NCBI GenBank assembly: GCA_023014485.1
Contig: JAJOZX010009039.1
Span: 92,501 to 156,500, forward strand
DNA from: Bathynomus jamesi
Lineage: Eukaryota; Arthropoda; Malacostraca; Isopoda; Cirolanidae
Direction of reading: 5' to 3'
Length of the DNA stretch: 64,000 nucleotides
The notes beneath the pieces were generated by a model. The model saw only the letters and a program-made list of their open reading frames with translations. It did no database searches and had not been told where the DNA came from. Both the position numbers and the translations under genes were made by a program. How positions within the stretch are numbered: position 1 is the first letter of the stretch; each line of letters opens with the position of its first letter. Below are positions 1 to 10,580 of the stretch, one piece after another.

Positions 1-457
1 TTTTTAGCCAAAAACCAAAACTTAAACCTCAACTGGCAGAATTGAGCGTCCACTTTTCAAGGCACATAACATGTCCGTTTCATGATGGGAATGAACTCAG
101 AATGGTTCCCTGAGGTTTTTTTATGTGACGTGAAGGCAGCGAGTCTTTTGCTTATAGTGGGGTTCTAAATGTAGCTGGGCTAGGCTGCTTTAAACCCTAC
201 ATCCTGTCCCAAAGATGGATCCTATCTGCTTTACAGATAGCTGGTGAGGGAAGCTATATTTTTGGGACCTCTTTGCGAGTGACCCGTTGCCCACGTCGGG
301 CTAGCATCATGAAAAAGAAAAAACTGTAGTATTTGTCATTTACCATTATTTATTCGGACTATAGTGGATTTAATTTTCGTAGAAGAGTTCCTTGTTCCAT
401 GCACGGTCTGTGTGTATCATAAAAAAGCCTCAAGGAACCATTCTGAGTTCATTCCCA
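1..457 (+). repeat. Inverted-repeat family A, copy 1
   Basis: About 450 bp that recurs at 33998-34440 (opposite strand), 34441-35112 and 37827-38100. Short inverted ends are visible: GAACTCAGAATGG near 93 and its complement near 438. It runs into a (TA)n tract at 463. Short open frames occur inside, but they resemble no protein family and are not conserved in frame between copies. It is an unclassified dispersed element, cut off by the window start. Confidence 0.75.
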
Positions 458-462
458 TATAT

Positions 463-475
463 ATATGTTATATAT

Positions 476-520
<45 letters not shown>
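463..520. repeat. (TA)n microsatellite
   Basis: Near-pure TA tract at the right edge of family A copy 1. Confidence 0.9.
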
Positions 521-522
<2 letters not shown>

Positions 523-646
523 TAAAACCCGGGTAGTAAGATAATTTTTATTTTACAGATCAATTAATTTTGATTCCGAAAAGCCAAAGGAATTCTTATC
601 AAGGATAAACGTTATATAAAATAAAAGAACATCGACGTTAAAATTC

Positions 647-682
<36 letters not shown>

Positions 683-898
683 TTCGCCCATAGGTTAAAT
701 AAAGGAGAATTTATTTTATATAAAGAAATGGATGTTAAGGTTGTTCAGTCGTAAAAGTACATATCACCTCTTTGCCTTCACTCAAACTAAAATTCGAGCC
801 CTCCTGACTGATTATTTTATTATTATTTCTACCTAATTTCTCATACTGTCAACATTTCATATCCAAACTACGAGAATTGAACCGTATTCAGTAATTAC
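521..898. other. Anonymous AT-rich DNA with a (TG)n tract
   Basis: A (TG)n run lies at about 647-680. Otherwise no coding signal or recognisable repeat is seen. Confidence 0.6.
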
Positions 899-918
899 TA
901 TATATATATATATATACA

Positions 919-1006
<88 letters not shown>
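899..1006. repeat. (TA)n microsatellite
   Basis: Over 100 bp of almost pure TA, interrupted once by a CAG. It abuts the left terminus of PLE copy 1. Confidence 0.95.
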
Positions 1007-1008
<2 letters not shown>

Positions 1009-1083
1009 CAATTATTTCACGAAAGTAACACGTGAAAAATATTTATGATGAATAAAACCACGAAGGAAAGTAAACACAAAATG

Positions 1084-1123
1084 GTGCTCAAGCGCTTTCG
1101 TCTAATGACATCCTCAGGAACAC
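1084..1123 (-). ncRNA. Hammerhead-like ribozyme core, family alpha (copy 1)
   Basis: On the minus strand: GTGTTC, CTGAGGA, GTC-ATTA-GAC hairpin, GAAA, GCGC, TT, GAGCAC. GTGTTC can pair with GAGCAC (one G-U) as stem I. This is the type I hammerhead layout with a minimal stem III, as known from Penelope-like terminal repeats. Cleavage would be after the second T of TT. Activity is not shown. Confidence 0.6.
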
Positions 1124-1179
1124 TGAAGTACATACAAGGGTTACAGCCTATATATAGGTTACAGAAAGAAAAAATAAAA

Positions 1180-1231
<52 letters not shown>

Positions 1232-1265
1232 AATAAAACCACGAAGGGAAAAGAAACACAAAGGG

Positions 1266-1305
1266 GTGCTCAAGCGCTTTCGTCTAATGACATCCTCAGG
1301 AACAC
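1266..1305 (-). ncRNA. Hammerhead-like ribozyme core, family alpha (copy 2)
   Basis: Identical core to the copy at 1084-1123, in the tandemly repeated terminal block of PLE copy 1. Stem I, CTGAGGA, stem II, GAAA and the TT cleavage position are all preserved. Confidence 0.6.
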
Positions 1306-1673
1306 TGGAGTGAAAGGACAGATCAAGGCAATATATAGGTTACAAAATAAACATACATACATACATATTCATATATATATACATATATATATATACACAC
1401 ATATACATATATATAGTAAGCATAGAAAAAAAAAAAATTGTGGGAGGAGCAAACATTTGTATGGGAGATTGACACTTTTAGCACTTCAGCCGACATTCAA
1501 TATAAATTCAAATGGCTTGTTTATGAAACAGGTCACAAAAGAATAAAGAAATAAAAATAATATAAATATAAATTGAGAAAAAATTAATTACACAATAGTG
1601 CCTTAGTGATATATATGTCAGCCTAAATAACCATAAAGAAATAAACCGGCAAATAAAAAAACCACAAATATAT

Positions 1674-1727
<54 letters not shown>

Positions 1728-1812
1728 ACATATACATATATATAGTAAGTAAAGAAAAATTGTGGGAGGATAAACATATTTGTATGGGAAAAAATGACAC
1801 TTTTAGCACTTT

Positions 1813-2309
1813 GGCCAGAGAATATTTTAGTACTTCCATTTTTCCCGGGCTTCTTAGGCATTGCTAATGTACTTAAACTTTTGGATATCAGTGTAGTTTT
1901 TTCATATAACAATATTGTGAAAAACATCATAGTAAAAAATAGCCCTACCAATAATTTAGGCATTATCTATAAAATTGGGTGTAAGCAATGGGATTCCTTT
2001 TACATAGGTCAGACGGGAAAGGATTTGCAAACGCGTGTAAAACAGCATCAATATTCCGTTAGAACGGGACAGTTGTCCAGTGCCCTTTTTGTCCATTTGT
2101 CAGAGTTATCCCATTGTATTGATTGGAATAATGTTTCAGTTTTGTTTCACTCTAGCAACATTGTTAATAGAAATATTCTTGAGTCGGCTATAATTCAACT
2201 TACAAATAACCTTAACATGAGTAAAGGTCTGTTTCAACTCGATCCCGTTGCTCTGAATTCCTTCAGAATGGATTTAAACAAAAAGGGCAGGTTGTTAAAT
2301 CTTTGGTAA
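1813..2309 (+). pseudogene. PLE copy 1: C-terminal GIY-YIG endonuclease fragment
   Basis: About 165 residues equivalent to the C-terminal part of the longer PLE protein at 10581-12288, ending at the same LLNLW-type terminus. The GIY-YIG signature reads GIIYKIGCKQ followed by FYIGQTGKDL, then the R and H positions in TRVKQHQYS. In Penelope-like elements this nuclease nicks the target for target-primed reverse transcription. The reverse transcriptase domain is absent; the open frame begins inside the terminal repeat, so the copy is 5'-truncated. A Cys in the linker (CKQC in the other copy) is Trp here. Confidence 0.8.
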
Positions 2310-2516
2310 AAATTTGTTTTTGTCTTTTTTTTTCTTTATAAATCTGTAGGTTTCTCTTACAATTTTATTTTTCAATTTTTTGCTGTATGCGTGTATGTGT
2401 ATGTATGTATGTGTATGTGAGTATGTGTGTGGTCATTGCAGTTAAATGTGTGTGTATGTATATGTGTGTATATGAATGTATGTATGTGTGTATATGTATG
2501 TATGTATGTATGTGTA

Positions 2517-2557
<41 letters not shown>

Positions 2558-2637
2558 ATGTACCTTACCTTACCTTACAACCTCACAAAGGTTCTGCGCG
2601 TTGATTTCTCATTTCGCGAAGGTCAAGCTTGTATGTG

Positions 2638-2670
<33 letters not shown>

Positions 2671-2880
2671 TTGTATATATGTGTGTATATGTATATATAT
2701 TTGGTTATGCGGGTATACATGTGTAGGTGTATTATTTGTAATTTTTTCAATTTATATTTATTTTTATTTCTTTATTCTTTTGCGACCTACCGTTTTTCAG
2801 ACAATAATTATAAAAACAAATCTTTGGTAATTTTTTTCCCTTATGCATATACAGTATATATATATATATTCTGTATATAT
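2310..2880. repeat. Low-complexity TATG/TG/TA region
   Basis: Mostly (TGTATG)n-type and (TA)n microsatellite DNA, with short pieces resembling PLE terminal sequence near 2745-2850. Predicted peptides are Tyr/Cys/Val-rich translations of the simple repeat and are not credible. Confidence 0.75.
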
Positions 2881-2998
2881 TGCGTTTATATTTCGTATAT
2901 AATGTTATAATGTTATAATGTTTCAGACCAACAAAGACCCTAGGATCCACTCATGGCTGGTCTACCTAACTGTGTTCGTAATCGTGTATTGTGTATAC
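2880..2998. repeat. Repeat X, copy 1
   Basis: The segment from the doubled ATAATGTT through GTGTATTGTG is the reverse complement of 10247-10340. Both copies lie downstream of the 3' end of a CR1 copy and next to AT-rich PLE sequence. It may be part of an inverted segmental duplication. Confidence 0.7.
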
Positions 2999-4808
2999 AC
3001 ATACGAGGAAAAGTGTAGGTGTGGCTGTAAAGACTGTACAGTAATGTAGAAATGTGTGTGCACCCATTATGGGTCTCCCATTTAAAGGTGTTTGTGGGGC
3101 AAGTGAAGATCATGAGTTTTTCAATACCTCACAGTACTATGGGGGGCACCGCTCGGCAGAGGAATCTCTTTAAATGGGGTGTGTAAGGACAGAGAGTATC
3201 CCCTAACCCAAGACGCTGCCTCCCTATATCCCACAACACTTGTGTTGAGCTGTGGGATCTATCCCCACAAAGCCTTAATTTTACTACCTTAAACTATACC
3301 CTTTCTATCAACATGCGCGTCCAATCGATTCTTAAACATGTTTATAGACGTGCTACTAATTACTTCTACCGGCAAACTATTCCAGCTATTTACTATTCTA
3401 TGCGTAAAAAAGTTTTTCGCAACTGCTGTCTCGAACCTTCTACTTGTCAACTTACACCCGTTATTTCTAGTCCTATTATATTGAGATATTTCGAAAAAGC
3501 TATCTCTATCTACGTTATCAAACCCATTCATAATTTTGAAAACCTGGATTAGATCACCCCTTAACCTCCTAGTCTCGAGTGTAGTCAATTTTAACTCTTT
3601 AAGCCTATCCTCGTACGACTTTGACCTAAGAGACGGAATCATCTTAGTTGCTCGTCTTTGAACTCTTTCGATTTTGTCTATATCTTTGCGCATATGCGGA
3701 TTCCAAAATTGGACCGCGTACTCCAAATGGGGTCTAACTAATGATTTATAAAGAGGAACTATAATATCGCGCGATTTGTACTCAAAATTTCGAGCTATAA
3801 AACCTAACACTTTGTTCGCCTTATTGACCGCTGCTGTACTTTGTTTCGCTACTTTTAAATCACCAGTGACTATAACTCCTAAATCTTTTTCCTGCTCTAC
3901 GCTTGTTAAATCTTTCCCTGACATACTATACGCAAAATTACCGTTACGCGAACCTATATGCATAATTTTGCACTTATCCACGTTAAATCTCATTTGCCAT
4001 GTGACTGACCAATCAACGATTTTATTCAGATCTTCCTGAATTTTACCTCTATCTTCGTCATTAATCGCCCTACACCCAGCTTCGTGTCATCCGCAAACTT
4101 TGAAACTGTACTGACTAGGCCGACATCTAAATCGTTAATATATATAAGAAAAAGCAAGGGGCCCAATACAGAACCCTGAGGAACGCCACTCGCTACATTA
4201 GCCCAACACGACTCCGCTCCATCAACGACCACCCTCTGTTTCCTGCCTCGCAACCATTCTTCTAGCCAATTTATTACTACACCCTGATTCCATGAGCCTT
4301 AGTTTTTTCAATCAGTCTTTTGTGCGGCACGGTGTCAAACGCTTTTTGAAAATCTAAATACACTACATCAACCGCCCGATGTCTATCGTAAACGTTAACC
4401 ACGCTTTGGAAAAATTCTAAAAGATTAGTTAAGCAAGATTTGTTTCGCCTAAAACCGTGCTGCGTATTTCTGACCAGATTATGCACTTCTAAGTGTTCGA
4501 CTATACGATTCCTAATTATTGATTCCAGTAGCTTACCTACAACAGACGTTAAACTGATTGGCCTATAATTTCCCGCCGCACCTTTATCGCCTTTCTTAAA
4601 GATAGGTGTTACGTTTGCTAACTTGAAATTATCTGGTACGCACCCCTCAGAAATAGACGCATTAAAAATCTTTGTTAGCGGCACAACAATGCTATCTTTT
4701 AATTCTTTTAGTTGTATGGGATATATGGAATCCGGACCCGGTGATTTACGCGTTTTCATTTTATCAATATAGCGCATTACTTCCCCTTCACTAACGACAA
4801 TATTATCC
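2999..4808 (-). mobile_element. CR1-type LINE, 5'-truncated copy with 3' UTR
   Basis: Minus-strand copy homologous to about 8040-9885. It holds the 3' half of ORF2 plus the roughly 290-bp 3' UTR (2999-3290). The truncation point at 4808 corresponds to the middle of ORF2, as expected when LINE reverse transcription stops early. It lies within degenerate PLE terminal sequence. Confidence 0.85.
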
Positions 4809-4810
4809 AA
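3289..4810 (-). pseudogene. CR1 LINE ORF2 remnant (reverse transcriptase, C-terminal part)
   Basis: Three pieces of one RT gene. 4277-4810 has RKSPGPDSIYP, the NVTPIFKKGDK and GNYRPISLTS motifs, QHGFRRNKSC and the YLDFQKAFDTVPH box with a catalytic Asp. 4026-4253 has [13 protein letters not shown] and the FADDTKLG catalytic box. 3289-3993 is the C-terminal region (MRFNVDKCKIMHIG onward). The break near 4280 is at the same place as in the plus-strand copy; the break near 4070 is private to this copy. Not functional. Confidence 0.85.
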
Positions 4811-5300
4811 AATATATATTTTTATGGTTCTTTATATATCATCTAGGCATCATTTTGTTTTCCAATTTATATTTACTTGTACTTTTTTATTCGTTTGTGA
4901 CTATAATATGCATGATTCAGACAATAACTAAAAAACCTGTGGTAATTTTTCCCATATAAATTGGTGTGCCTCTCTTAAAATTTATTTTCCAATTTATTAT
5001 TATTATTTTTTATTATTTTTTAATTTTTTTTGGTTTATTTCTTTATTTCTTTGTGACATATATATCAATTTGGCATCATCTATTAAATTGATTGTAAACT
5101 TCCCTTTTGAGCTTGAATTTGTAGACTCCACTTACAATTTTTTTTTTTTTTATCTGTTGGTTTATTTCTTTATGGTTATTTTGGCTGTGACATATATATC
5201 ACTAAGGCACTTTTTATATTTATATTTATTTTTATTTCTTTATTCTTTTGTGACCTGTTCCATAAACAAGCCATTTGAATTTATATTGAAGGTCGGCCAA
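4809..5300 (+). repeat. Degenerate PLE terminal-repeat sequence
   Basis: Diverged partial copies of the terminal-repeat unit, recognisable by the recurring CTGTGACATATATATC and TTTATTTCTTTATGGTTATT strings also seen at 5455-5500. Poly-T and TTATT tracts are interspersed. No gene. Confidence 0.5.
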
Positions 5301-5374
5301 AGTGCTAAAAGTGTCATTTTTTCCCATACAAATGTGTTTATCCTCCCACAATTTTTCTTTACTTACTATATATA

Positions 5375-5437
<63 letters not shown>

Positions 5438-5690
5438 GGTTTTTTTATTTGCCGGTTTATTTCTTTATGGTTATTTAGGCTGTGACATATATATCACTAA
5501 GGCACTATTGTGTAATTAATTTTTTCTCAATTTATATTTATATTTATTTTTATTTCTTTATTCTTTTGTGACCTGTTTCATAAACAAGCCATTTGAATTT
5601 ATATTGAATGTCGGCTGAAGTGCTAAAAGTGTCAATCTCCCATACAAATGTTTGCTCCTCCCACAATTTTTTCTATGCTTACTATATATA

Positions 5691-5737
<47 letters not shown>

Positions 5738-5918
5738 GAATATGTATGTATGTATGTTTATTTTTGTAACCTATATATTGCCTTGATCTGTCCTTTCACT
5801 CCAGTGTTCCTGAGGATGTCATTAGACGAAAGCGCTTGAGCACCCCTTTGTGTTTCTTTTCCCTTCGTGGTTTTATTCATCATAAATATTTTTCACGTGT
5901 CACTTTCGTGAAATAATT
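5300..5918 (+). repeat. Right terminal repeat of PLE copy 1
   Basis: Inverted partner of 1010-1800, with an internal (TA)n tract at about 5380-5432. It ends with the hammerhead block and the CACGTGTCACTTTCGTGAAA end sequence. The truncated CR1 copy begins immediately after. Confidence 0.75.
5804..5843 (+). ncRNA. Hammerhead-like ribozyme core, family alpha (copy 3)
   Basis: GTGTTC (5804-5809), CTGAGGA (5810-5816), stem II GTC-ATTA-GAC, GAAA (5828-5831), GCGC, TT, then GAGCAC (5838-5843) pairing back to GTGTTC. This is a type I hammerhead layout with minimal stem III at a PLE terminus. Confidence 0.65.
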
Positions 5919-5920
5919 TT

Positions 5921-6752
5921 TCAAACTTAGAAGTGCTGAGGAACGAGTTAGAACGTGAGAAGGAGGCCAGAGTAAGCCTTGAAGAAAGGGTGATGCTCCT
6001 GACGGCAAAATTAGAATCCCTTGAGACTCCAGTTGCGACCCCTCCTGCCTCAGTTTCTATTAATAATATAAATAGTATTAATAGCCCTCTCTCTTCTCCT
6101 AGTTCCCAACCCTTCGTTCGAGTGCGTAATGGAGCCCCATTGAGAAAACCTAAGACATGTCTACCAGTAATAACAAACAATAAATTTTCTGTTTTAGGTT
6201 TTGAAGATGATGATGAACCGGAAATACGACTCGTTGGCGATTCCATTGTTCGAGGACAGCTCGAGGAATTCTGTGGGAGAAACCCTCGTCGTAGGCGCCG
6301 TTACTGCTACCCTGGTGCAAGGGTGGAGGATATAACTAATAGTGTTGACCAATTTACAGATGGTACCTCCGAGGACACAACGTGTTATTCATGTCGGTAC
6401 TAATAACGTTTTAAATTCTAGATCGGAAGAACTGCTGGCTAGGTACAGGGACTTACTAGAGCGATTAAAGGAAAAAACTAATAAGATTGTTTTAACAGGT
6501 ATACTTCCTCGAATTATCCATCGTAACGATTTCTACAGCAAGGCGACCTATATTAACAGTAACCTAAAGTCTCTTTGCCAACAGGAAGGAGTGCATTTTG
6601 AGAATTTTTGGAACAGTTTCTGCGGCAGGAGGGACTTGTTCCTCGGAGATGGACTTCATCTTAATGACGTAGGAGCTGCGCGTTTAGGAAGACTATTTCA
6701 TAATACTGTCTCTTCTTTTCAGGCTGCCGTAACTCGAACGGTCCCAGAGTAA
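5921..6752 (+). pseudogene. CR1 LINE ORF1 (coiled coil plus SGNH esterase-like), frameshifted
   Basis: The first part (to about 6390) opens with a Glu/Arg/Leu-rich coiled coil (LEVLRNELEREKEARVSLEE) and then RLVGDSIVRGQ, the GDS block of SGNH hydrolases. After a one-base frameshift near 6380-6395 it continues in another frame with RVIHVGTNNV (the G-x-N block) and ends with FLGDGLHLNDVGAARLG, which supplies the D-x-x-H catalytic block. ORF1 proteins with an esterase domain are known from CR1-clade LINEs; they bind RNA and may contact lipids. No ATG is visible at the 5' edge, where the copy abuts the PLE end, so ORF1 is 5'-truncated as well as frameshifted. Confidence 0.8.
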
Positions 6753-6802
6753 ATTCCATAAATTTCCACTGCGCTCGCGAAGTTGTCGCAATTACAAACA
6801 AT

Positions 6803-9585
6803 TTGAAGGTTCTATCCTTAAATGCTCGTAGCCTACAAAATAAAATAAACGAATTTTTTTCTTTAATTGCTTGTAAAGACTATGATATAATTGCGATAAA
6901 TGAATCGTGGCTTAGCACTGAAACTCGTGAATTTGTAGGGGAGTTTCAAATTAAAGGTTATAGACTTTTTGTTAAAAACAGAATAGGTAGGCGAGGAGGC
7001 GGTGTTATGTTGTATATCAAAGATAATATAGCGAACGTTATAGAAGTAAAGCACACAATTCCAGAACCAATACATTCGACTATAGCAGAACTTAAATTGA
7101 ACGATTTCAAACTTGTTGTTGCGGTTATATATAGGCCCCCTAATCAAACAGCTGATACGGACGAAGCGTTATATCGTGAACTAAAGCGAATAATCGGTAG
7201 TGAGCAGGCTTTAGTTATGGGTGACTTTAATTGCGCTAACGTAAATTACGATACAATGCAGGGAGACGCGGAAGGTAATCGTTTAGTTAATTTTCTCGAG
7301 GATAGCTTTCTTATTCAAAAGGTTGGGGAACCTACGAGGTTGGACAGTATTTTAGATTTAGTAATAACTACGGATGATAGGCTAATTACTAATCTTCAAA
7401 TAATAGAACCGTTGGGCAATAGCGATCACAATATGGTAGAGTTTGTCCTCTCAGTAAGTCACTCGAAACCAGCTAACTCGACGAAAATTCCTAACTTCCA
7501 GCACGCAGACTTTAGTAAATTTCGAAATAAATTGTCACACGTCAATTGGGAAAACGTGATGGGGAACTCCAACGCAAAACTAATGTGGGAATCGTTCGAA
7601 ACAGTATTTAGGACTATAAATGAGGAATGTGTACCGTACAAAATTAAGCGTGCGAAAGTAAACAACAAGCCCTTGTGGTTTACTTCTAGAGTAGGAGACA
7701 TTATAAAGAGTAGAGATAGGGCTTATAGGCTACATAAGTGCGATAAAGACAATTTGTGGTTACGAAACAACTACATATCTCTAAGGCGTGAAGCGAAAAG
7801 TGTAATAAAAAAGTCCAAGCGCGAATTTGAAATCTCCATAGCTCGTGACGGTAAAGAAAACCCCAAGCGATTCTTTCAATACGTCAATAATAGAAATCCA
7901 GTAAAAAGCGTCTTGGGGCCTTTGAAAAATCTAAACGGAGATCTAGTTTCTGAAAACAAGGAAGTGGCTACCATGCTAAACGAATTTTTTACGTCAGTTT
8001 TTACTATAGAAGATGTAACAAATATCCCTACGGTCACGGACATAATATCGTTTGATAATGGTAATATTTTGGATAATATAGTGGTTAGTGAAGAGGAGGT
8101 AACGCGCTATATTGATAAAATGAAACCGCGTAAATCACCGGGGCCTGATTCCATATATCCCATACAACTAAAAGAATTAAAAGATAGCATTATTGTGCCG
8201 CTAACAAAGATTTTTAATACGTCTATTTCTGAGGGGTGCGTACCAGATAATTTCAAGTTAGCAAACGTAACACCTATCTTTAAGAAAGGCGATAAAGGTG
8301 CGGCGGGAAATTATAGACTAATCAGTTTAACGTCTGTTGTAGGTAAGCTACTGGAATCAATAATTAGGGATCGTATAGTCGAACACTTAGAATTCCATAA
8401 GCTAGTTAGAAATACGCAGCACGGATTTAGGCGAAACAAATCTTGCTTAACTAATCTTTTAGAATTTTTCCAAAGCGTGGTTGACGTTTACGATAGACAT
8501 CGGGCGGTTGATGTAGTGTATTTAGATTTTCAAAAAGCGTTTGACACCGTGCCGCACAAAAGACTCATTGAAAAAACTAAGGCTCATGGAATCAGGGTGT
8601 AGTAATAAATTGGCTAGAAGAGTGGTTGCGAGGCAGGAAACAGAGGGTGGTCGTTGATGGAGCGGAGTCGTGTTGGGCTAATGTAGCGAGTGGCGTTCCT
8701 CAGGGTTCTGTATTGGGCCCCTTGCTTTTTCTTATATATATTAACGATTTAGATGTCGGCCTAGTCAGTACAGTTTCAAAGTTTGCGGATGACACGAAGC
8801 TGGGTGGTAGGGCGATTAATGACGAAGATAGAGGTAAAATTCAGGAAGATCTGAATAAAATCGTTGATTGGTCAGTCACATGGCAAATGAGATTTAACGT
8901 TGATAAGTGCAAAATTTTGCATATAGGTTCGCGTAATGGTAATTTTGCGTATAGTATGTCAGGGAAAGATTTAACAAGCGTAGAGCAGGAAAAAGATTTA
9001 GGAGTTATAGTCACTGGTGATTTAAAAGTAGCGAAACAAAGTACAGCAGCGGTCAATAAGGCGAACAAAGTGTTAGGTTTTATAGCTCGAAATTTTGAGT
9101 ACAAATCGTGCGATATTATAGTTCCACTTTATAAATCATTAGTTAGACCCCATTTGGAGTACGCGGTCCAATTTTGGAATCCGCATATGCGCAAAGATAT
9201 AGACAAAATCGAAAGAGTTCAAAGACGAGCAACTAAGATGATTCCGTCGCTTAGGTCAAAGTCGTACGAGGATAGGCTTAAGGAGTTAAAATTGACAACA
9301 CTCGAGACTAGGAGGTTAAGGGGTGATCTAATCCAGATTTTCAAAATTATGAATGGGTTCGATAACGTAGATAGAGATAGCTTTTTCGAAATATCTCAAT
9401 ATAATAGGACTAGAAATAACGGGTGTAAGTTGACAAGTAGAAGGTTCGAGACAGCAGTTGCGAAAAACTTTTTTACGCATAGAATAGTAAATAGCTGGAA
9501 TAGTTTGCCGGTAGAAGTAATTAGTAGCACGTCTATAAACATGTTTAAAAATCGATTAGACGCATATGTTGATAGAAAGGTATAG
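6803..9585 (+). pseudogene. CR1 LINE ORF2: apurinic-type endonuclease plus reverse transcriptase, one frameshift
   Basis: An almost full-length ORF2 of about 920 codons in two frames. 6803-8602 carries the endonuclease/exonuclease/phosphatase domain: KVLSLNARSLQNKI, INESWL, VVAVIYRPPNQ, VMGDFNCANVNYD and GNSDHN with the catalytic His. It also carries the first RT motifs: RKSPGPDSIYP, NVTPIFKKGDK, QHGFRRNKSC and VVYLDFQKAFDTVPH. The second frame (readable from about 8605 to 9585) has [21 protein letters not shown], the FADDTKLGG catalytic box and the C-terminal RATKMIPSLRSKSYEDRL region. The switch near 8597 is a single-base difference and is shared with the minus copy. The ORF1 esterase supports the CR1 clade. 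Confidence 0.88.
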
Positions 9586-9885
9586 TTTAAGGTAGTAAAA
9601 TTAAGGCTTTCTGGGGATAGATCCCACAGCTCAACACAAGTGTTGTGGGATATAGGGAGGCAGCGTCTTGGGTTAGGGGATACTCTCTGTCCTTACACAC
9701 CCCATTTAAAGAGATTCCTCTTCCGAGCAGTGCCCCCCATAGTACTGTGAGGTATTGAAAAACTCATGATCTTCACTTGCCCCACAAACGCCTTTAAATG
9801 GGAGACCCAAAATGGGTGCACACACATTTCTACATTACTGTACAGTTTTTACAGCCACACCTACACTTTTTCTCGTAAGTGTATA
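9586..9885 (+). mobile_element. CR1 LINE 3' untranslated region
   Basis: Non-coding tail highly similar to 2999-3290 on the other strand. The two copies diverge just after CTCGTA, which marks the approximate 3' end. Confidence 0.75.
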
Positions 9886-10246
9886 TATTGTAATGTATAT
9901 GATTGTAAATTTTGACTTGGTCCGCAATCGATATGGACCGTGACTTGATGGATACCGTAATGAAATTGACTGGATTCTTTGGATCTGATATATTTGCATG
10001 TCCGTTATAAATAGATATAGAGTGTAAGATATTTGTGGATAGTAGTCTATTATGAATAGATCCTCTGGATCCAGAGATTCTATCTTTAGTTTTAAATCGA
10101 TAATTAATTAGTTTTAAATTGATAATTATTTAGTTTCGTAAAAATTGGTCGTTGCCAATTTACCGGCGGTTTTTACATAAATTTCTTATGTTCTTGTGGT
10201 TCGGAACCCACGTAAAATTGTAGGTCCCCTCCGCCACCACGGAGGA
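9886..10246. other. Anonymous DNA ending in a SINE fragment
   Basis: AT-rich sequence without coding signal. From about 10190 to 10240 the string GTGGTTCGGAACCCACGT followed by a GTAGGTC motif resembles the body of the dimeric tRNA-derived SINE at 40774-40912. The segment is absent between CR1 and repeat X in the minus-strand arrangement. Confidence 0.45.
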
Positions 10247-10340
10247 CATACACAATACACGATTACGAACACAGTTAGGTAGACCAGCCATGAGTGGATC
10301 CTAGGGTCTTTGTTGGTCTGAAACATTATAACATTATAAC
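10247..10340. repeat. Repeat X, copy 2
   Basis: Reverse complement of 2900-2998, followed by an AT microsatellite leading into the left inverted end of PLE copy 2. Confidence 0.75.
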
Positions 10341-10352
10341 ATATATACAGTA

Positions 10353-10403
<51 letters not shown>

Positions 10404-10404
10404 G

Positions 10405-10575
10405 CAATAAACGGAGAAGTAAAAATAAAAATTAAAAATTAAAGGATTATCAGAGAGGCATACAGATTTGTAAGGAAAAAATATCGATTTTTAACACTCT
10501 GCCCTTTATGGTCAAATTTCAATGTATATAAAAATAAAATTAAAATTAAAAGTTAATAAAGTAGCATAATAATTA
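10405..10575 (-). repeat. Left inverted terminal repeat of PLE copy 2
   Basis: Reverse complement of about 12296-12508. Shared landmarks are GCAATAAACGGAGAAG, CAGAGAGGCATACAGATTTG and CTCTGCCCTTTATGGTCAAA. The left copy lacks about 50 bp present on the right. (TA)n lies outside both ends. Confidence 0.85.
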
Positions 10576-10580
10576 CGAAG

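Larger units (their letters stand above)
1010..1800 (-). repeat. Left terminal repeat of PLE copy 1
   Basis: Reverse complement of 5300-5918 over several blocks: the 1226-1345 block matches about 5764-5890, the 1420-1700 block matches 5430-5690, and 1741-1800 matches 5300-5375. The hammerhead-bearing end block is present twice in tandem (about 1041-1165 and 1226-1345), separated by (TA)n. Long complex terminal repeats in inverted orientation are typical of Penelope-like elements. Confidence 0.75.

Noticed and set aside
1017..1259. Tyr/Ile-rich reading frames over (TA)n tracts (also 1508-1963, 2387-2830, 12347-12841, 29668-29853, 61714-61938)
   Set aside because: Direct translations of dinucleotide arrays; no domain and no independent coding evidence.
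8590..8610. Programmed minus-one frameshifting in CR1 ORF2
   Set aside because: No slippery heptamer or obvious downstream pseudoknot; shared ancestry of the lesion is simpler.
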